Notes under the pieces: generated by a model | Database searches by the model: none | What the model was told of the DNA's origin: nothing | The model's input: the letters and a program-made list of their open reading frames with translations, nothing else | Made by a program: the position numbers and the translations under genes | Part shown: piece by piece, positions 35,351 through 49,380 of the stretch | How positions within the stretch are numbered: position 1 is the first letter of the stretch | Layout: the number at the start of each line of letters is the position of its first letter | Assembly (NCBI GenBank): GCA_035236585.1 | Contig: CP141131.1 | Coordinates: 19,505,103 to 19,569,102 of the forward strand | Length of the DNA stretch: 64,000 nucleotides | Source: Warburgia ugandensis | Taxonomy: Eukaryota; Streptophyta; Magnoliopsida; Canellales; Canellaceae | Direction: 5' to 3'

Positions 35351-37642
35351 TTTTGTTCTAAATTTTTAATTGGTTTGAGCAACACAAATATGTGTGATTA
35401 TAGTTGTTATGGATGCAAATCAATTGTAGCTTTTTATTTTCAATTTGTAGATATAAATTATGAATTTTATGAGATTTTGGAAGTTGATTGTAGATGTAAA
35501 TAACATAGATGCTTGCAAATGTAAATCATGCGAGTGCCTCATCGTGTCTATTTGAACTTGTACATTTTTGTCTCTATTTCTATTTGTTTTCTTCATTTGG
35601 ATTTTTTATTGTCGGCCTCAATGTTGCTATTGTCTTCTCACAATATGGGCCACCTTTGTATCCTCTATTTATCTTATTTCTATTCGGATGATATATTGAA
35701 TGGCAGGATGTATCTGCTAGCTTGTTTTAGCATCTTGTTAGAGGAGTTACCAACATTCACATGAAGAAAGTAAAAGACTAGTTGGTTGGTTAATGGATTT
35801 TTTTAATATTATGACAAGCAAGTGATAGTCAAAATAAAGTAAAACAATGAGAAAAGTACTTGCATAATTCATTTTCCTTTGTCCATTCTATATTATATAT
35901 AAAGAGAATAACCCTTCCTTATTCTAGAGAGCTTATTTTCCTTGTGTAAATCATGCTCTTTACGTTATTCACTAGCAAATAATGTTGGTTTTGAATCATT
36001 TACTGCAAATAATGGATTATCTCATTCTTGATTTGTCTTCAGTTCTCTATGGCTTCATGTAGTAATGCTATATATTCCCTACTAATATCTTATAGATGGT
36101 TGCCAACCAAAGGGACACCCAAAGTAGTCAAAATACTAACAAGCAAGGTTCAGGATCGAAACTAGAAAATGACCCAACTTACCACGATAATGGTAGATAT
36201 GGTGAAGAGTTGTCCTAGATTAACAAATTTGTTGCAAGCTCCATAATGGAAGAAAATTAAGGAACAATTTACTTTGAAGACTAGTCTTGACTGAAATGAA
36301 ATATAACTAAGAAAAGGTATGCAATATCAAGATTTTAAGAATTGTATGAAATAAATTGATGTTGGAGGGGATAATATTACCAACATTGTGGCTACTTTCA
36401 TTGAGTGATAGATCAAATATATTGCAATATAGCTTCCAAGTTCACATATTATATACTGTAGATTGAATGTTTTGTATACTATATTAGTATATAACCTATG
36501 CTTACGTATAATTGCATATATAATTTTATCAAAACCCATATGTTGTAGTGTATGACTTGATGCATTGAGAATGACGATGATCCAAAGCTGAATATTATTA
36601 TAGACTAAAATGTCCTTTTATTTATAAAGTTAAGTACATAAGAAGGTCAATATAATTGTTTCAAGTTTTTTTCCCCCACAAATATACCCATTTGTCTACT
36701 TCACTTATTTTCGGTTTCCTTATTCATTCTTTTTCTTCTCCCTCCCTCTTGAAACTTAGAAAGATGTAAAGTACACTTGTTTCATACATGTATTTTGAAA
36801 GTATGTGTTGGTTTGGGAATTTGGTGTGGTCAAATTTTCAGTTGTTATCCAAAATTCAAACTTAACCTAAATAGATGGGTTTTGGATATTAAAAAAATGG
36901 GCCCAAGTAGAATTTGAACTAAAAGGATCCAAAATAGTTTGGATATGAATGTGGTGGAACCTGACGTGTTGACATCCCTATAACAATTTGTGTATTAATG
37001 TGTGTCTTATTAGGTAGTTCCTCACCTTTCTTTTCCACCTACCTCTTGAAACTCAAAAATATGACGAGGAGTCTTATTTCATGCATGTATTTTGAAAGCT
37101 TGTGTTTGTTGTTGGAAAATTAGTCAACTTACAAGACTGAATTCTTTTAAACCTAGCTTAGGGGCACACTATGAAATGGCTCTTTTTGAAGCTAGTTGAT
37201 GCCTCCCAAATGTGCAAGGGTTCTCAACAACTCTATCTCAACTAATCCAAACTCAATCATTTGCCTCTTTCTAATTTACACTATTAGACTAAGGCTAGTA
37301 CTTTAATCCATAATTTATGAATGCCTTTATAAAAACTTAGAACATTTGAAAACTAGGTCTCTTAAATCCCAATCAAGTCTCTCTTTTCCATCAGATTTCA
37401 AAAGTGTGATGATATGAAAAACAAAATCATATCTCTCTTTTGTTCCTTTAAATCTTAAGTTCTATGATGATAGGGAAATAGATTAAAAACTTTACATGAT
37501 TAGCAATCTAGAACTAGAGTGCTGGAAAGCTTAAACTCTAGAGCTGGAGAACTTCATAAATGGAAAGACTCTTGTAAAGTGATGTGCACTTTGGCAAACT
37601 CTAAATAGAAAGAGAGAATAGAGTGATGCACTCTAACAAACT

Positions 37643-37694
<52 letters not shown>

Positions 37695-37697
37695 CTC

Positions 37698-37735
<38 letters not shown>

Positions 37736-37850
37736 GTATGTATGTATGTCCTAGGGGTGTCTAATGATTACATTAGCTACCTCTTAAAGCCAAATTAGCG
37801 ACTCAAAATTTTATAAACATTTTTATGTGTTCATACACTATCATGTTTGT
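35351..37850. other. Non-coding AT-rich stretch with a diverged duplication
   Basis: No gene. Segments at about 36708-36815 and 37020-37120 are diverged copies of one another: both contain CCTCTTGAAACTNA(A/G)AAA, a TTTCATNCATGTATTTTGAAAG core and GTGTTNGTT. Several short frames (60-78 codons) have no recognisable product. Confidence 0.45.
37644..37749. repeat. Compound microsatellite (GA)n-(TTA)n-(TATG)n
   Basis: About 24 GA units, then AGCTCTCG, about 12 TTA units and three TATG units. The left flank (GTGATGCACTCTAACAAACTC) resembles the left flank of the (GA)n run at 43.1 kb. Confidence 0.95.
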
Positions 37851-37925
37851 TTTTTGGGAGACATGCTGAGATCATGTGCAATTGAAAGGAAAAGAAATTG
37901 GAACGAGAGCCTACCATTGGCTGAG

Positions 37926-38976
37926 TGTAACACCCCAGGGCACAGTATGGATATTATCCGCTTTGGGCCCAAGCCCGCACCGTTTTAAAATGCGTCCACG
38001 TGCGTATCAGAGTAGCACAACAGAAGATATTGTCCCGATCGACGCCAGGTTTTGTTTCCCCCCCCTCAGCAAGCGACCACATCTTTTGGGCCGGGGAACG
38101 CGTCCACACTGTTAAGAGACCCCCTGGACTCTTATCAACAGTCTAGAAACCTTCTCCCGAGTGGTATGGGACTAACTCTCAGTCCCTCACCTTGCCTAGA
38201 AGCCTGCCAGCCCCTCTTGGCCTGCCCTCATCAGTTTTAAAATGCTTCCATACTATTAAGAGACCCCCTGGACTCTTATCAACAACCTAGAAACCTTCTC
38301 TCGAGCGGTATGGGACTAACTCTCAGTCCCTCACCTTGCTTAGAAGCCTGCCAGTCCTCTTGGCCCGCCCTCATCAGCCCGCCCTCATCGGTCAAGGCCT
38401 CACCTCTCCCCTCCTTAGGGGACACGCGTCCCTGTGTGTCACACGCAACGAGCCCGTGTGTGGTTAGCTACCCCCACACCTGGACGGGGTCCCGCTCTAA
38501 TACCATTGTAACACCTCAGGCCACAATATGGATATTGTCCGCTTTGGGCCCGAGCCCGCACAGTTTTAAAATGCGTCCACACTGATAAGAGACCTCCTGG
38601 ACTCTTATCAACAGCCCAGGAACCTTCTCCCGAGCGATATGAGACTAACTCTCAGTCCCTCACCTTGCCTAGAAGCCTGCTAGCCCTCTTGACCCGCCCT
38701 CATCAGCCCACCCTCATTGGCCAAGGCTTCACCTCACCCCTCCTTAGGGCTGGCAGGGGGAGAGGTGAAGCCTTGGCCGATGAGGGCGGGCCAAGAGGGT
38801 TAGTAGGCTTCTAGGCTAGGTGAGGGACTGAGAGTTAGTCCCATACTGCTTGGGAGAAGGTTCTTGGGCTATTGATAAGAGTCCAGGGGGTCTCTTAACA
38901 GTGTGGACGCGTTTTAAAACGGTGCGGGCTCAGGCCCAAAGCGAACAATATCCATACTATGCCTTGGGGTGTTACA
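37926..38976 (-). mobile_element. TRIM-like LTR element nested in the Gypsy integrase, with a third, inverted LTR
   Basis: Direct LTR copies start at 37926 and 38507 (TGTAACACC). Between them, at 38494-38505, lies the complement of a methionine-tRNA type primer-binding site (TGGTATTAGAGC), so the element runs on the - strand with almost no internal region, as in TRIMs. A third LTR-like arm (about 38757-38976) is inverted relative to the second, making a foldback of about 220 bp per arm. The left LTR has an internal duplication of about 150 bp (38080-38236 and 38237-38395). The flanks CTGAG (37921-37925) and TTGAG (38977-38981) are a 4-of-5 target duplication. No coding capacity. Confidence 0.75.
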
Positions 38977-39419
38977 TTGAGTTTGCATACCAATAACAAT
39001 TTTCGATCTAAGCATTGGAATATCTTCGTATGAGGCTCTATATCGGAGACCTTGACATTCATCGATATGCTAGAATAAAGTCAGAGAGAATAGAATTATA
39101 AAGTTAGAATTGGTAAAATAGTGTGTGAATAAGGTGAGATTTATTTGAAAGAGACTACATGCAGCTCAAGGTAGATTGAAAAGCTGTGCTCACAAGAGGC
39201 ATAGAGACGTGGAGTTCGAGGTTGGGAACCATGAGTGTCTAAATATTTTCCTGATCAAAGGATTCATGAAGTTCAGAACAAAATGAAAGTTGAGTCCTCA
39301 ACTTATCAGTCCCTTTGAGAGTTTGGAAAGAATCAGTTCAGTAGCATTATGAGATGAGAGGAAAACATCTAGAATTATTTATAATTAAAGTTGAAAGGAT
39401 TCCTTAAAGGGGGTACTTA

Positions 39420-42384
<2,965 letters not shown>

Positions 42385-42396
42385 CCAAATGACCAT

Positions 42397-43092
42397 TATA
42401 CAATAACGGTTAGAATCATTAACACAATTAAGTAGAAAAACCATTATATTTGTAATGACTAAAGAAATACATTTATTAAACTAAAATGGTAAAAAAAATT
42501 AAAAGTAAAGAACCATTGTAAATGCAAATAATGGTTAGTCACGTGCATAGCGTCCAAAATTCAATGAAAACAATTGAATTTCTCTGTTTAACTTAAAATG
42601 ATATTTGACAATCTCTACTTCTTTTAAGTTAAAAAGAACTAAAAACATTCCCCCACTTGTTTTAAAATTAAAACCAAATAAACATCCACTAAGATCAATG
42701 CATAAAATAGTTCAACAAATATTAAGGCCTATAGTGAACAAAGTCTTCAACTACTTCCCTGTAAGCCAGGATTCTAACACACACTTCTCTTTTTGGAGGC
42801 ATATTTCCTTTAAGCTTTGTACCTTTATGCTCAAATATGCACTTAGTCCATTATTTCATCCTATTATCTAGAGACAAACCTTTAATCCTGTAGAAAGCAA
42901 TCACACTTTCACATTCAGAATATGTGAATCTATCAGTAGTGCGCCTATATACAAAACAAGCCAAAGATCTATAGATTTAGTAAGATAAAAACATTAGCCT
43001 CGCTGTTAATAACATGTTGCATATGACATATGGATGGTAATGAATTTGTATTCATAAAATTGCAGCAAGAGTGATGTACTCTAGCAGACTCT

Positions 43093-43165
<73 letters not shown>

Positions 43166-43436
43166 AGGGAGATCTCTTTTCGGTGTACGAATGGCCTGAG
43201 GGTGCCTACACAATAACGGTTAGAATCACTAACACAATTAAGCCAAAAAACCTATACATTTGTAATAAAAGTCATTAAATAAATGGGTAGAATTTTTTTT
43301 AATTAAAGAACCGTTAAAACCATTACAAATACAAATAATGGTTAGTCATATGCATAACCGTTCAAATTTGAATGACAAAATTGAATTTCTCTTTTTAACT
43401 TAAACCGATATTCAACATTTGTTGAGAATATGGTGT
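42397..43436. repeat. Direct repeat pair (~229 bp) around a ~580-bp segment
   Basis: Copies at 42397-42625 and 43208-43436 share ACAATAACGGTTAGAATCA, TAACACAATTAAG, AATAATGGTTAGTCA and TTGAATTTCTCT in the same order. The intervening segment has no coding content and contains a (GA)n run (43096-43163). It lies immediately right of the Gypsy LTR. Confidence 0.7.
43096..43163. repeat. (GA)n microsatellite
   Basis: About 34 GA units, preceded by GTGATGTACTCTAGCAGACTC, similar to the left flank of the 37.6-kb microsatellite. Confidence 0.97.
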
Positions 43437-44009
43437 GGAACCCCTACAATTGACAACCCTATTGCAATTTGCATATAACTGTGCAATCAAATTGAGTAGT
43501 CAGGAAGTAACTGTACCAGCTACTTTCATCCAGAGTCACCATGATTTAAGAATAAATGGCTTGTCAAGTTAAAAAGGTTCCTTGTCTCTCTCTATCTTCC
43601 TTAAGAGAAGGGATACCGAATTAATGCCTGAGTGGAGACCTTGATTAACCAATATCAAAGAAATCGAATGATACGACTCAAAAGATACTGCCTTAAACTT
43701 CAAGAGAAGGAAACTACCAGACCCATACAGAAAGAAAAGTTCCCATTCTGTCTCTCTACAAGTAATTGGTTTGCCTACCGATTCATGCTTATTTATTAGA
43801 TATTTACATGGGAGAAGGCCACAGCAGGTCCCACCTACCCTAACCTTTTATGTTGTCATCACTTCATTATCATATGGGAGATCATATTCCCATCCCATCT
43901 TATTATAATAGTAGTCCATTACTTTAAACTTCTCCCATTGACTGCTAATGTGAGTAAGAATTTAGTAAACAAAGAGAAAATTGCCAAGAACAATAAAGGG
44001 AGTCTGGAT

Positions 44010-44071
<62 letters not shown>

Positions 44072-46695
44072 GTGATTTTAACATCCAAAAACATTACCAC
44101 CATGCCATGCAAATATGAACTTCAAAGTTCGTACCACAACATATTGAAACTTGAAACTCGAATGTAAATGTCAGGGTGAATGGTATTCCACTCCATTTGA
44201 TCTTTATCTGAAAGTGACTGATGATGGAAGAAGGTTGGAACTATCAATTTAGAAAATAAAATCAGCCAACTCTTTGGTGATTTTGGTCCCAGTAATATGG
44301 CAGATGGGAAACCCTTGACTTTGGTGGGCAACCTGAAGATGTTATCTGCGTTTGCACGTGGAAAGTTGGGCTGTTTAATGGGTTTTTTCGGTGCAAACGT
44401 AGAGAAGGAACAAAGCATGTCTACTTTTTCTACCAATATTATATACAATGCTTGGCCGAACAAAAGGTCTCTGGACGTGTGTTCTTCTGATTCTTCATTT
44501 GCTGGGGGCATAACGAATTGAAATCCTACCCATTAAAAAACTTAGCCGCTGGGATATGCACGCATGCTCACACCGAAGTGTGGAAGATGATCCAAACTCA
44601 TCAATAATGTGGCAGAGACCCACTAGGACTAAAGTAATGGTAGAGACCCACGATATGCCAGTGTAATATAAATAATGCTTTAGCACATAAGTCAACATAG
44701 TCTAGTGATTAGGTTGAGCCATCTCCCCTTTAAGTTGGTCAAGGGTTTTGAAGTAGTGCATTTTTTAGTCCAGTTAGCCGTCATAGGACATCTCACGAAA
44801 AAGAACTACATCACCGCTGTACCTTCTGATCTGTAGTATTTGACAACTGGGCCATAAGGAAGGGTGGTTAAACGTCTCTCTTTAACCTTATCAGAACTAA
44901 CAAATTGACGGGTGTTCTAGGGATATATTTAGCAATGGTGTACTTTGAGGGGTGTATAGATACGAATAAAAAGAGTGCAAGTATAAAAACATATTAAGTG
45001 TGTAAGTTATATATATGTGTGTGTATGTGTCATATCGACTGTTGTTCCTTTTTCATAAAAGGAAATAACAGACAGATCTAATGCAGACCTAAATGAAAAT
45101 ACATAGATACATACAAATATATTGTTGCTCAAGGGTTTACGATCAACCGATGTAAACTAATTCAGTGGAATTGGAAGAGTGTTGAGGTAAGCTGTCACCG
45201 ACAGATTGGATCAGGCTCACTAGTATAAGTAGGCCCCCCGCAGTGTTAAAGAGCCTGATAATGACTTTCTTTTTAGCATTTTCCATAATGTATCATGAAG
45301 ATGAAAGTCTGGGACCCAGAAGATGAATGGCCAAAAAATATGAGCCCAGGGAGATGCAGTGTCCTTTCTTTAGCTTTAAATAACTCCTTACAGCTCTCCT
45401 TATCTTAACCTATTCTTTTGTAGAGTTGCCTTCATTCAGGGAAAGCACTGGCTAGAAAACAAAACCAAAACCGTGTATACTGGATGTGGAGGGTGCTTTC
45501 TGTCGCATTTAAGTGGCCACACCAACCACCCTCGCATCTTAGCTCTTATAGCTTTTACAGGTGCTCCAATAGGCCAAATGATATAAGCCTCTGCTTGTTT
45601 GTAGTTTTCTGATTTTCCTAATCCAAGTCCTCGGTCTCTACTTATTTCACAAGTTATTTGGTGCAAAGGACAGAAAAAAATTAAGCAAACGCGGGACCCC
45701 ATCTTGATTCAACTTAAAGCATGTCCAAAGAACCTCAGGCACAACTCTCTAATGCTAGAGATCTTTTACACGAACTTTTATATGGTGAGTCCAGCTAAAA
45801 TTACAGGCGAGGCCCAAGACTTGCCAATGCCAATTACTGATCTTTCTGGGCTACATTTGATATACCCTGACATTAAAGATTTTCTCAATTGGATGATCTG
45901 AAAAAAAAAAATTAAAAAAAATTTGGATAGTTAAAAAAGGTTAAAGACAATGTTAAGAAAACCTTAAAGAATTGGAGCATGCGCAGATAAGAGAAGATGT
46001 TTGGGGCCTCCCTCTCTAGAATGTGGCTAAAATTACAGTCCATTAATGGAGCACCCAAACCATTGTTTATTGAGGAATGCTAAGCCAAAGGGCTTGTAAG
46101 CGCTTGGAGCTAATGCCTTTCAACTTTCTGCATAAAAGGGTTCACTCGGAGATAATCTACGTAGTCTATCTAATTGTTTTTGCGCAAAAGTCATACAAAT
46201 TGGATGATTCTAAAATCTAAAAAGTCCTTTTAATTGATGGCTAGAAACTTTGTAAATAACCATCTTTATTCAAAAACGAAAAACATGATTTGCCAATAAC
46301 CGAATGATTTTTATTTTTTGCTTACAAAATATCTGAAGTACGAGCAATTAGATAAATAATTTAGATCATCCAAAGGTGAGCCATTTATGCATCGAGTTAG
46401 AGCGCTCTGATTCCAACTGTTTTGGTTTAGCACTCTAGTAGAGTCAATCTGGAAGTACTTTTTCTTGTAGTATACGCTGGTTAGATGTTTGAGTCCCCAC
46501 TTTTTCCTTTGACTGGGGATTTGATTTAGGATTTATAATTAGGAGAATCTACAAGTGATTTGCATGGTTAATCCCTTGCTTTTGCCGAAAGAGGGGAGAG
46601 GTCGAACAGTAAAGAAGAATTATGCGGTTCCAAGCATCTAGAATGTAAAGTGGACTAGATGACGGTCCATCTAGACTTACCTTGCGCCTATTTTC
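43437..46695. other. Non-coding stretch; tRNA-like and MITE fragments
   Basis: Holds a (CT)n run at 44015-44067. A 129-codon frame at 44122-44511 (-) and its opposite-strand partner match nothing I know. At about 44693-44755 a tRNA-like pair (AGTCTAGTGATTAGGTTGAGCC and a weak box B) hints at an old tRNA-derived SINE. A MITE arm fragment lies at about 46335-46395. No gene supported. Confidence 0.4.
44015..44067. repeat. (CT)n microsatellite
   Basis: About 26 CT units. Confidence 0.97.
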
Positions 46696-46967
46696 TATGT
46701 AAGGTAAAACTTTATTGTAGATCTAAGCTGTTCATAATATTAGGACCGAGATAAATGGGTTAGAACTCAAATTCCATGCTCATTGCATGGTTGGAGCCTA
46801 CATTTCTTGAGCCAAAAATTAGGACCATGCATTTTTGTAATTACTTTAAAGACCCAAAAGATGTGATTGGGATAAATGCATTGATATTCTATAGATTATC
46901 TATTTTTCACATTTCAAACATGACGTATGACTTAAATCTATAGTAAAAGTTTGACGTTGCATGCACA
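46696..46967. mobile_element. MITE-like element, related to family 1 (copy C)
   Basis: Inverted arms: the left arm GTAAAACTTTATTGTAGATC, then TAAGCTGTTCATAATATT, matches the complement of the right arm (GTCAAACTTTTACTATAGAT, then TTAAGTCATACGTCATG). About 270 bp, non-coding. It shares the subterminal GTAGATCTAAGCTGTTCAT with the 62.3-kb copy. Confidence 0.5.
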
Positions 46968-47364
46968 AAATGAGCCGGGACACAACGAATGAGAGAAGTG
47001 TTCAATTAAAGCAACGATGGCATAATCAAATCAAATGAACAGTCTACCACAATTTCCCTCTAAGTCATTCCAAATCTAGGGGAGCAGCATTTTCACATGC
47101 AAACAGTAACAAACGTAGAGAATTCAATTCCATCAAATCAGACAGAATAGCATGAGAAATACTACTTTGACGGACAAAATATTAAATATAATTCTATGTA
47201 AACACAAGAACAGCATTTATTGTTTCTTTTTTTGCCTTCCCTTCCTTTCTAAATTTGGTCACAATAATTAATAGTAACAGCAACAAAAACCGGTAAAATC
47301 AGAAATTAATATAAAAAGAAAGAAAAAAACAACCTAAAGGAATTAAAAATTCATCTCATCTAAT

Positions 47365-49098
47365 CTAATGCCAAGCAGAAGCGACGGTGAGAACCCGACC
47401 CATCCACCCGAAACATAGTCCACCTGCTTCCTCCTTCACAAAAAAACCGTTCCGAGACGAACAGAGCCCGTTACGCAACGGAGCGGCGATATGCGAACCG
47501 AGTGGCTTGGGTTTGAAACCCGCCATACCCATTCTAGCTCGCCATTTCCCAAACACTTCGCACCTTTCAACTCGCTCTTTTCCTTCACGGGCTACCGAGT
47601 TAGTCGCTTTCCGCGCGAGACACTCTTCCACCATGACCCGCTTTACCTTATCGCGGGCCATCGTAGCATCCAAGGACTCAAACAAAGCTCGGTAGTACGC
47701 ACAAACTTCAGTGAACCGCGGCACAAACGGCGCCGTATTCGCGTTCATTTCCTGCTCCACCAGAGTCACGACTTTCGGGTTCAAACCTTTGACGAGTCGC
47801 AGTAACTCGTCTCTTGGATTCGCGGTTGATACGCTCTCATCCGGCATCTTGAAAAGCCGAAATGCGAAATTCACTGCGAGTGCTTCGTCGAGTTCGCACC
47901 CTAGCGTTTGTCGATTTAGATCCGAGGTTCGGCGACAAACAACGCCGAACCGGAGATACACGCCGACTTGCTCGGCGAGTTTCGTGAGGCGATTGCCGAC
48001 TATTTGGAGAGTGTGGGAGTCGGAGAGGGTGGTGGGGTTGGAGACGGCGGTGATCTTAATCGTTGGTTTGTGTGAATGGCGCTCGGCGAGGGCATGGATG
48101 AGGGTTATGTAGTGGTATCCCTGGCCGATGTCGAAATCTAGGACGTGGATTTTGGGGTGGTTTTGCGTTGATTCAAGGATGGCGAGATTTGCAGCCACGA
48201 ATCCGAGTTTGAAACAGGGGGAAACTTCGTAGAGCATCTGGGTCGCAATTTGGTGCTCGGAGAAACAGAGTTCGGCGATCGGATGTGGGTTTTCGGGAGG
48301 GTTTATCCGTGAAAGGAGGGCGGCAACCATGTAGGAAGTGAGCCTTTGCTCTGGATCACCGCGTGGGTTTGTTACCTGATTCAGACGGGTTAAAATCGCG
48401 GTTGCTTGGTCGATGTTTCCTTCGGAAATCGCCGTAGCAGTGTCAGACAAAAGTTGTCTTGATGAAGACGAAGAAGTTGATGAAGACGAAGAAGAAGAGC
48501 AAGTAGGGGAAAGGGGTTTAATCAGATTCTGCATGGTTTCGTTCCATTCGGTGCTCGTTAACACAGAATCATCTTCGTCGTTTTCGTCTAAAAGTAGCTG
48601 CCTTTCGAGCTCTTGTAACTGGTTCTTCAGCTTTTTGTCTGAATCCGGCAATGCTTCAGGCGCCGGAGCTGGCCGGACGGCCGGGAAACCAGAAAACAAA
48701 AGGCTTGAAGAGTTAGGTTGGTCACCGTTCATGTGTTGTTGCCGCTGTTGAAGAACGGAAAAAGCGGGTCTGGATGAGGTAGAAGATGATGACGAAGAAC
48801 CAGAAGAAGCCGTGGAAATATCAGGTGAAACTGCCGAGAAATCTATCGGTGAAAGCGGAGAAATCGGTGACGTTTGGTGATTCCTCTGTTTCACTGATCG
48901 CAGAAGAAATTGCTGCTGCCGTTCTAAGTCCGTTAGAGACCGTTTCTGCGCAGAAGCTACCGGAGGAACAACAGCCGGATCTACCAGAATTCCGCCACCC
49001 ACCTGCGGCTTGTATTGATATCGAAAACCCCCGTTGACCGCTGATCCGGCTCCGATCCCTGCAAAGCCGTAGAAATCGCTGCCCGGAAACCCCGACAT
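47365..49098 (-). CDS. SCL8: GRAS transcription factor, SCARECROW-LIKE 8 type, 577 aa, single exon
   Basis: Nuclear GRAS-family regulator of the SCL8 group. The variable N-terminus (1 to about 210) has Ser tracts (100-110, 199-213), KRSLTDLERQQQFLLRSVKQR (52-72) and a probable coiled coil, KKLKNQLQELERQLLLDEND (155-174). The GRAS domain follows: LHRI with ATAISEGNIDQATAIL (221-236); VHIID core as IHVLDFDIGQGYHYI (317-331), with D where many members have I; LHRII near LQIVGNRLTKLAEQVGV (364-380); PFYRE with LAVNFAFRLF (407-416) and VVTLVEQEMNANTAPF (443-458); SAW with RCEVFGKWRARMGMAGF (512-528) and a terminal LTVASAWH. Length is near the Arabidopsis protein (about 640 aa) with a shorter N-terminus. 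The ATG at 49096-49098 is the first in frame. The single exon is usual for GRAS genes. No breaks. The molecular role of SCL8 is little studied; transcriptional co-regulation is inferred from the family. Confidence 0.96.
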   Translation of the reverse strand: MSGFPGSDFYGFAGIGAGSAVNGGFRYQYKPQVGGGILVDPAVVPPVASAQKRSLTDLERQQQFLLRSVKQRNHQTSPISPLSPIDFSAVSPDISTASSGSSSSSSTSSRPAFSVLQQRQQHMNGDQPNSSSLLFSGFPAVRPAPAPEALPDSDKKLKNQLQELERQLLLDENDEDDSVLTSTEWNETMQNLIKPLSPTCSSSSSSSTSSSSSRQLLSDTATAISEGNIDQATAILTRLNQVTNPRGDPEQRLTSYMVAALLSRINPPENPHPIAELCFSEHQIATQMLYEVSPCFKLGFVAANLAILESTQNHPKIHVLDFDIGQGYHYITLIHALAERHSHKPTIKITAVSNPTTLSDSHTLQIVGNRLTKLAEQVGVYLRFGVVCRRTSDLNRQTLGCELDEALAVNFAFRLFKMPDESVSTANPRDELLRLVKGLNPKVVTLVEQEMNANTAPFVPRFTEVCAYYRALFESLDATMARDKVKRVMVEECLARKATNSVAREGKERVERCEVFGKWRARMGMAGFKPKPLGSHIAAPLRNGLCSSRNGFFVKEEAGGLCFGWMGRVLTVASAWH

Positions 49099-49243
49099 GG
49101 CCGGAAAACCGCAGACCGAAATCTAATAATCCCCAAAAATCAAAACCCAAACATGAAACGATCAGAAAACAAACTGGTGACCTCCCATTTTCCGATTTCT
49201 CTCCGCAATTGCTCCTTCTGCAAAACCCTAAAACGCCTTCGCC

Positions 49244-49274
<31 letters not shown>

Positions 49275-49380
49275 CTTCTGCCCCTCTCGTGCTTGGTTTC
49301 GTTATATCGGAGGCGTTTCCGTAGACATCGATATCCGTTTCCTTTTTCTATTTTATTTTATTCCTAATTTTTAAAGTATA
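49099..49380 (-). promoter_or_regulatory. Upstream region of the SCL8-like gene
   Basis: On the - strand this is a leader/promoter candidate rich in CT and containing TAGGGTTTTG (complement CAAAACCCTA at 49221-49230), a telo-box-like AAACCCTA element found in many plant 5' leaders. A (GA)n tract follows at 49243-49271. No clear TATA box was identified. Confidence 0.5.
49243..49271. repeat. (GA)n microsatellite in the SCL8 leader or promoter
   Basis: About 14 GA units; on the sense strand of the gene this is (TC)n. It sits about 145 bases upstream of the ATG. Confidence 0.95.

Noticed and set aside
44122-44521. 129-codon frame on - and 74-codon frame on + overlapping it
   Set aside because: No recognisable domain, and mutually overlapping; a chance frame is more likely.
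44693-44755. Possible tRNA gene (AGTCTAGTGATTAGG with weak box B)
   Set aside because: Box B is degenerate and no cloverleaf closes; probably an old tRNA-derived SINE.
47387-48751. Long + strand open frames opposite the SCL8 gene (102-133 codons)
   Set aside because: Shadow frames of the GRAS coding sequence; no independent motif or start context.
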